Below are positions 62,803-64,000 of a stretch of 64,000 bases of DNA, in pieces; the first letter of the stretch is position 1; each line of letters begins with the position of its first letter. The notes beneath the pieces were generated by a model. That model made no database searches. It had not been told where the DNA came from and was given only the letters and a program-made list of their open reading frames with translations. The stretch is from Burkholderiaceae bacterium (GTDB lineage Bacteria > Pseudomonadota > Gammaproteobacteria > Burkholderiales > Burkholderiaceae_C). The stretch is taken from contig JAHCKM010000001.1 of assembly GCA_026125795.1 (NCBI GenBank), forward strand, positions 1 through 64,000, in the 5' to 3' direction. A program made the translations under genes and the position numbers.

Positions 62803-64000
62803 CTAGCGCGTCGCGCCGGCCACGCTGGCGTTGCTGCCGGCTTCGCGCAGCGCGTCGTTGATCACTGCCGCCAGCATCGCGTCGGTCACCGGCTTGCGCA
62901 GCACGGCCACCGCGGCCTGCGCGGCCCGCTCGCGCAGCGTGCCCGTGGTGTCGGCCGACACGATGACCGCCGCCAGCGACGGCCGCGCGGCGCGCAGGCG
63001 CGCCACAGCCTGCAGTCCGTCGCAGCCGTCGGCCAAGCGGTAATCCACCAGCGCGACTTCGGGTTCGTGTTCCGACAGCGCCTGCAGCGCCTCGTCGAGC
63101 GAGGCGTTGCACACCACCTTGCAGCCCAGACTCGTCAGCGCGTTTGCGTAGGAGGCCCGCACCGCGGCATCGTCGTCGAGCACCAGCAGCCGCCGGGCGA
63201 TGAGGCCCGGATGCGCCGTCCGGTATCCCGGCACCACCGGCGCCGCATTGTCCGCGAGCGGCAGCCGCAGCACGAAGGTTGTGCCGCGGCCGGGCTCGGA
63301 GTGCATCTCGTGTTCGATGCCGAGCACCCGCGCGAGCCGGCGCACGATGCCCAACCCCAGCCCGTGGCCCGCGGTGCGGTCGCGCTGCGGGTTGCCGAGT
63401 TGTGCCAGGTCCTCGAACACGCGTTCGCGATCGTGCGCGTCGATGCCGATGCCGGTGTCGGCGACCGACACGACCACCTTGTCGCCATCGCGGCGCGCGA
63501 TCATTGCAATCGAGCCCGCCGGAGTGAACTTGATCGCGTTGTCAACGAGGTTGGCCAGAATCCGGCGCAGCATCTGCGCATCGCTTGTCACGGCCAGCGT
63601 GTCCGGCGTGCATTCGTGCGTGAGCGCCAGGCCCTTGGCCAACGCGGCGGGGCGAAAGCGCGCGCACACGCCATCCAGCAGGCTTGCCAGCGCCACGTTC
63701 TGCAGGTGCGGCGAGACCGCGCCGGCATCGAGCTGCGACACGTCGAGCAGCGCATCGAGCATCTGGCGCAGCGCTTCGATGCCCTCGCCGATGTCACCGG
63801 CGATCGCGCGGCTCTCGGCGTCGATCGGCCGGCGCGACAGCGCGCTGCTGTTGAGCAGCAGGCTTTGCAGCGGCTGGCGCAGGTCGTGGCTGGCCGAGGC
63901 CAGGAACCGGCTTTTCGACAGGTCGGTCTGCACCGCGGTGTCACGCGCCTGCGCCAGCTGTGCGCGCTCGGCCGACAGCTCGCGCAACAGCGTTTCGTTT
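62803..64000 (-). CDS. hybrid histidine kinase / receiver, 3' part only
   Basis: The frame is open to the right window edge, so the N-terminal sensor is missing; 398 residues are visible. A coiled lead-in is followed by the HisKA H-box SRFLASASHDLRQPLQSLLL, ATPase motifs NLVDNAIKFTPAG (N), SVADTGIGIDAHDRERVFED (G1) and GHGLGLGIVRRLARVLGIEH (G2), then a receiver: LLVLDDDAAVRASYANALTS, VALVDYRLADGCDG (phospho-Asp) and LRKPV. The SHDLRQPLQ box is of the type seen in NahK/ErcS-like and PAS-linked hybrid kinases. Upstream of the fusion gene on the same strand, 27 bp apart. Confidence 0.93.
   Translation of the reverse strand, partial: NETLLRELSAERAQLAQARDTAVQTDLSKSRFLASASHDLRQPLQSLLLNSSALSRRPIDAESRAIAGDIGEGIEALRQMLDALLDVSQLDAGAVSPHLQNVALASLLDGVCARFRPAALAKGLALTHECTPDTLAVTSDAQMLRRILANLVDNAIKFTPAGSIAMIARRDGDKVVVSVADTGIGIDAHDRERVFEDLAQLGNPQRDRTAGHGLGLGIVRRLARVLGIEHEMHSEPGRGTTFVLRLPLADNAAPVVPGYRTAHPGLIARRLLVLDDDAAVRASYANALTSLGCKVVCNASLDEALQALSEHEPEVALVDYRLADGCDGLQAVARLRAARPSLAAVIVSADTTGTLRERAAQAAVAVLRKPVTDAMLAAVINDALREAGSNASVAGATR

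Overview
The window is about 70% GC with tightly packed genes, many ATGA or TGATG stop/start overlaps and several GTG/TTG starts. Gene content points to a betaproteobacterium of the order Burkholderiales, probably in the Rubrivivax/Leptothrix/Methylibium neighbourhood. The evidence is a Bug (TctC-type) receptor, a beta-type liu leucine-degradation cluster under a TetR regulator, HAAT-type ABC importers, and an exosortase A (XrtA)/PEP-CTERM locus with prsK, prsR and prsT. This is inference from gene families, not a species call. No tRNA, rRNA, CRISPR array, intact insertion sequence or phage gene was seen.

Layout. 1-780: 5' part of an nSTAND-like ATPase with a degenerate P-loop, running off the left edge. 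815-5247: LysR regulator divergent from an HMG-CoA-lyase-like enzyme, a class III CoA-transferase and a Bug receptor, ending in a LeuC/aconitase C-terminal remnant; the set suggests CoA activation and cleavage of a small dicarboxylate. 5366-7533: EamA exporter, GDT1-type cation exporter and a small beta-barrel protein. 7691-20961: leucine/isovalerate degradation. TetR regulator and thioesterase diverge from liuA, liuB, a second acyl-CoA dehydrogenase, a DinB protein, liuC, two extra proteins, liuD and liuE, with three small genes after liuE. 20951-23302: GST, DoxX, LysR and a small exported peptide. 23439-26714: peptidoglycan-binding protein, then an ECF42-type sigma factor with its usual YCII/DGPF and VOC partners. 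26792-28931: acyl-CoA synthetase divergent from a universal stress protein that has an FNR-type box.

28948-39431 looks like a catabolic unit for a quinate/shikimate-type compound: a PcaR/PobR-like IclR regulator, an AroE-like dehydrogenase, a five-gene LIV-type ABC importer, a glycerophosphodiester phosphodiesterase, an HPPD-like VOC protein, a 3-dehydroshikimate dehydratase domain and type II dehydroquinase. The two halves of the fused QuiC1-type dehydratase are separate genes here, in reversed order. A 666-bp hairpin-rich stretch without a credible gene interrupts livM and livG.

39544-43535: lone receiver protein, LysE exporter, 2'-5' RNA ligase-like protein, LhgO-like FAD oxidase and a zinc-ribbon membrane protein. 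43596-56432: XrtA/PEP-CTERM system (prsK, prsR, a cyclase-like/STAND/TPR regulator, a PEP-CTERM protein, prsT, xrtA and a DUF1194 PEP-CTERM protein with a near-consensus sigma-54 promoter). 56729-64000: LuxR-type response regulator facing a hybrid histidine kinase and a 1781-residue fusion of GMC oxidoreductase, Cys-nucleophile alpha/beta hydrolase and PhoD-like phosphoesterase. That fusion is the most unusual gene in the window.

At least four copies or fragments of a short GC-rich dispersed repeat lie at 14823, 18151, 35215 and 42537.
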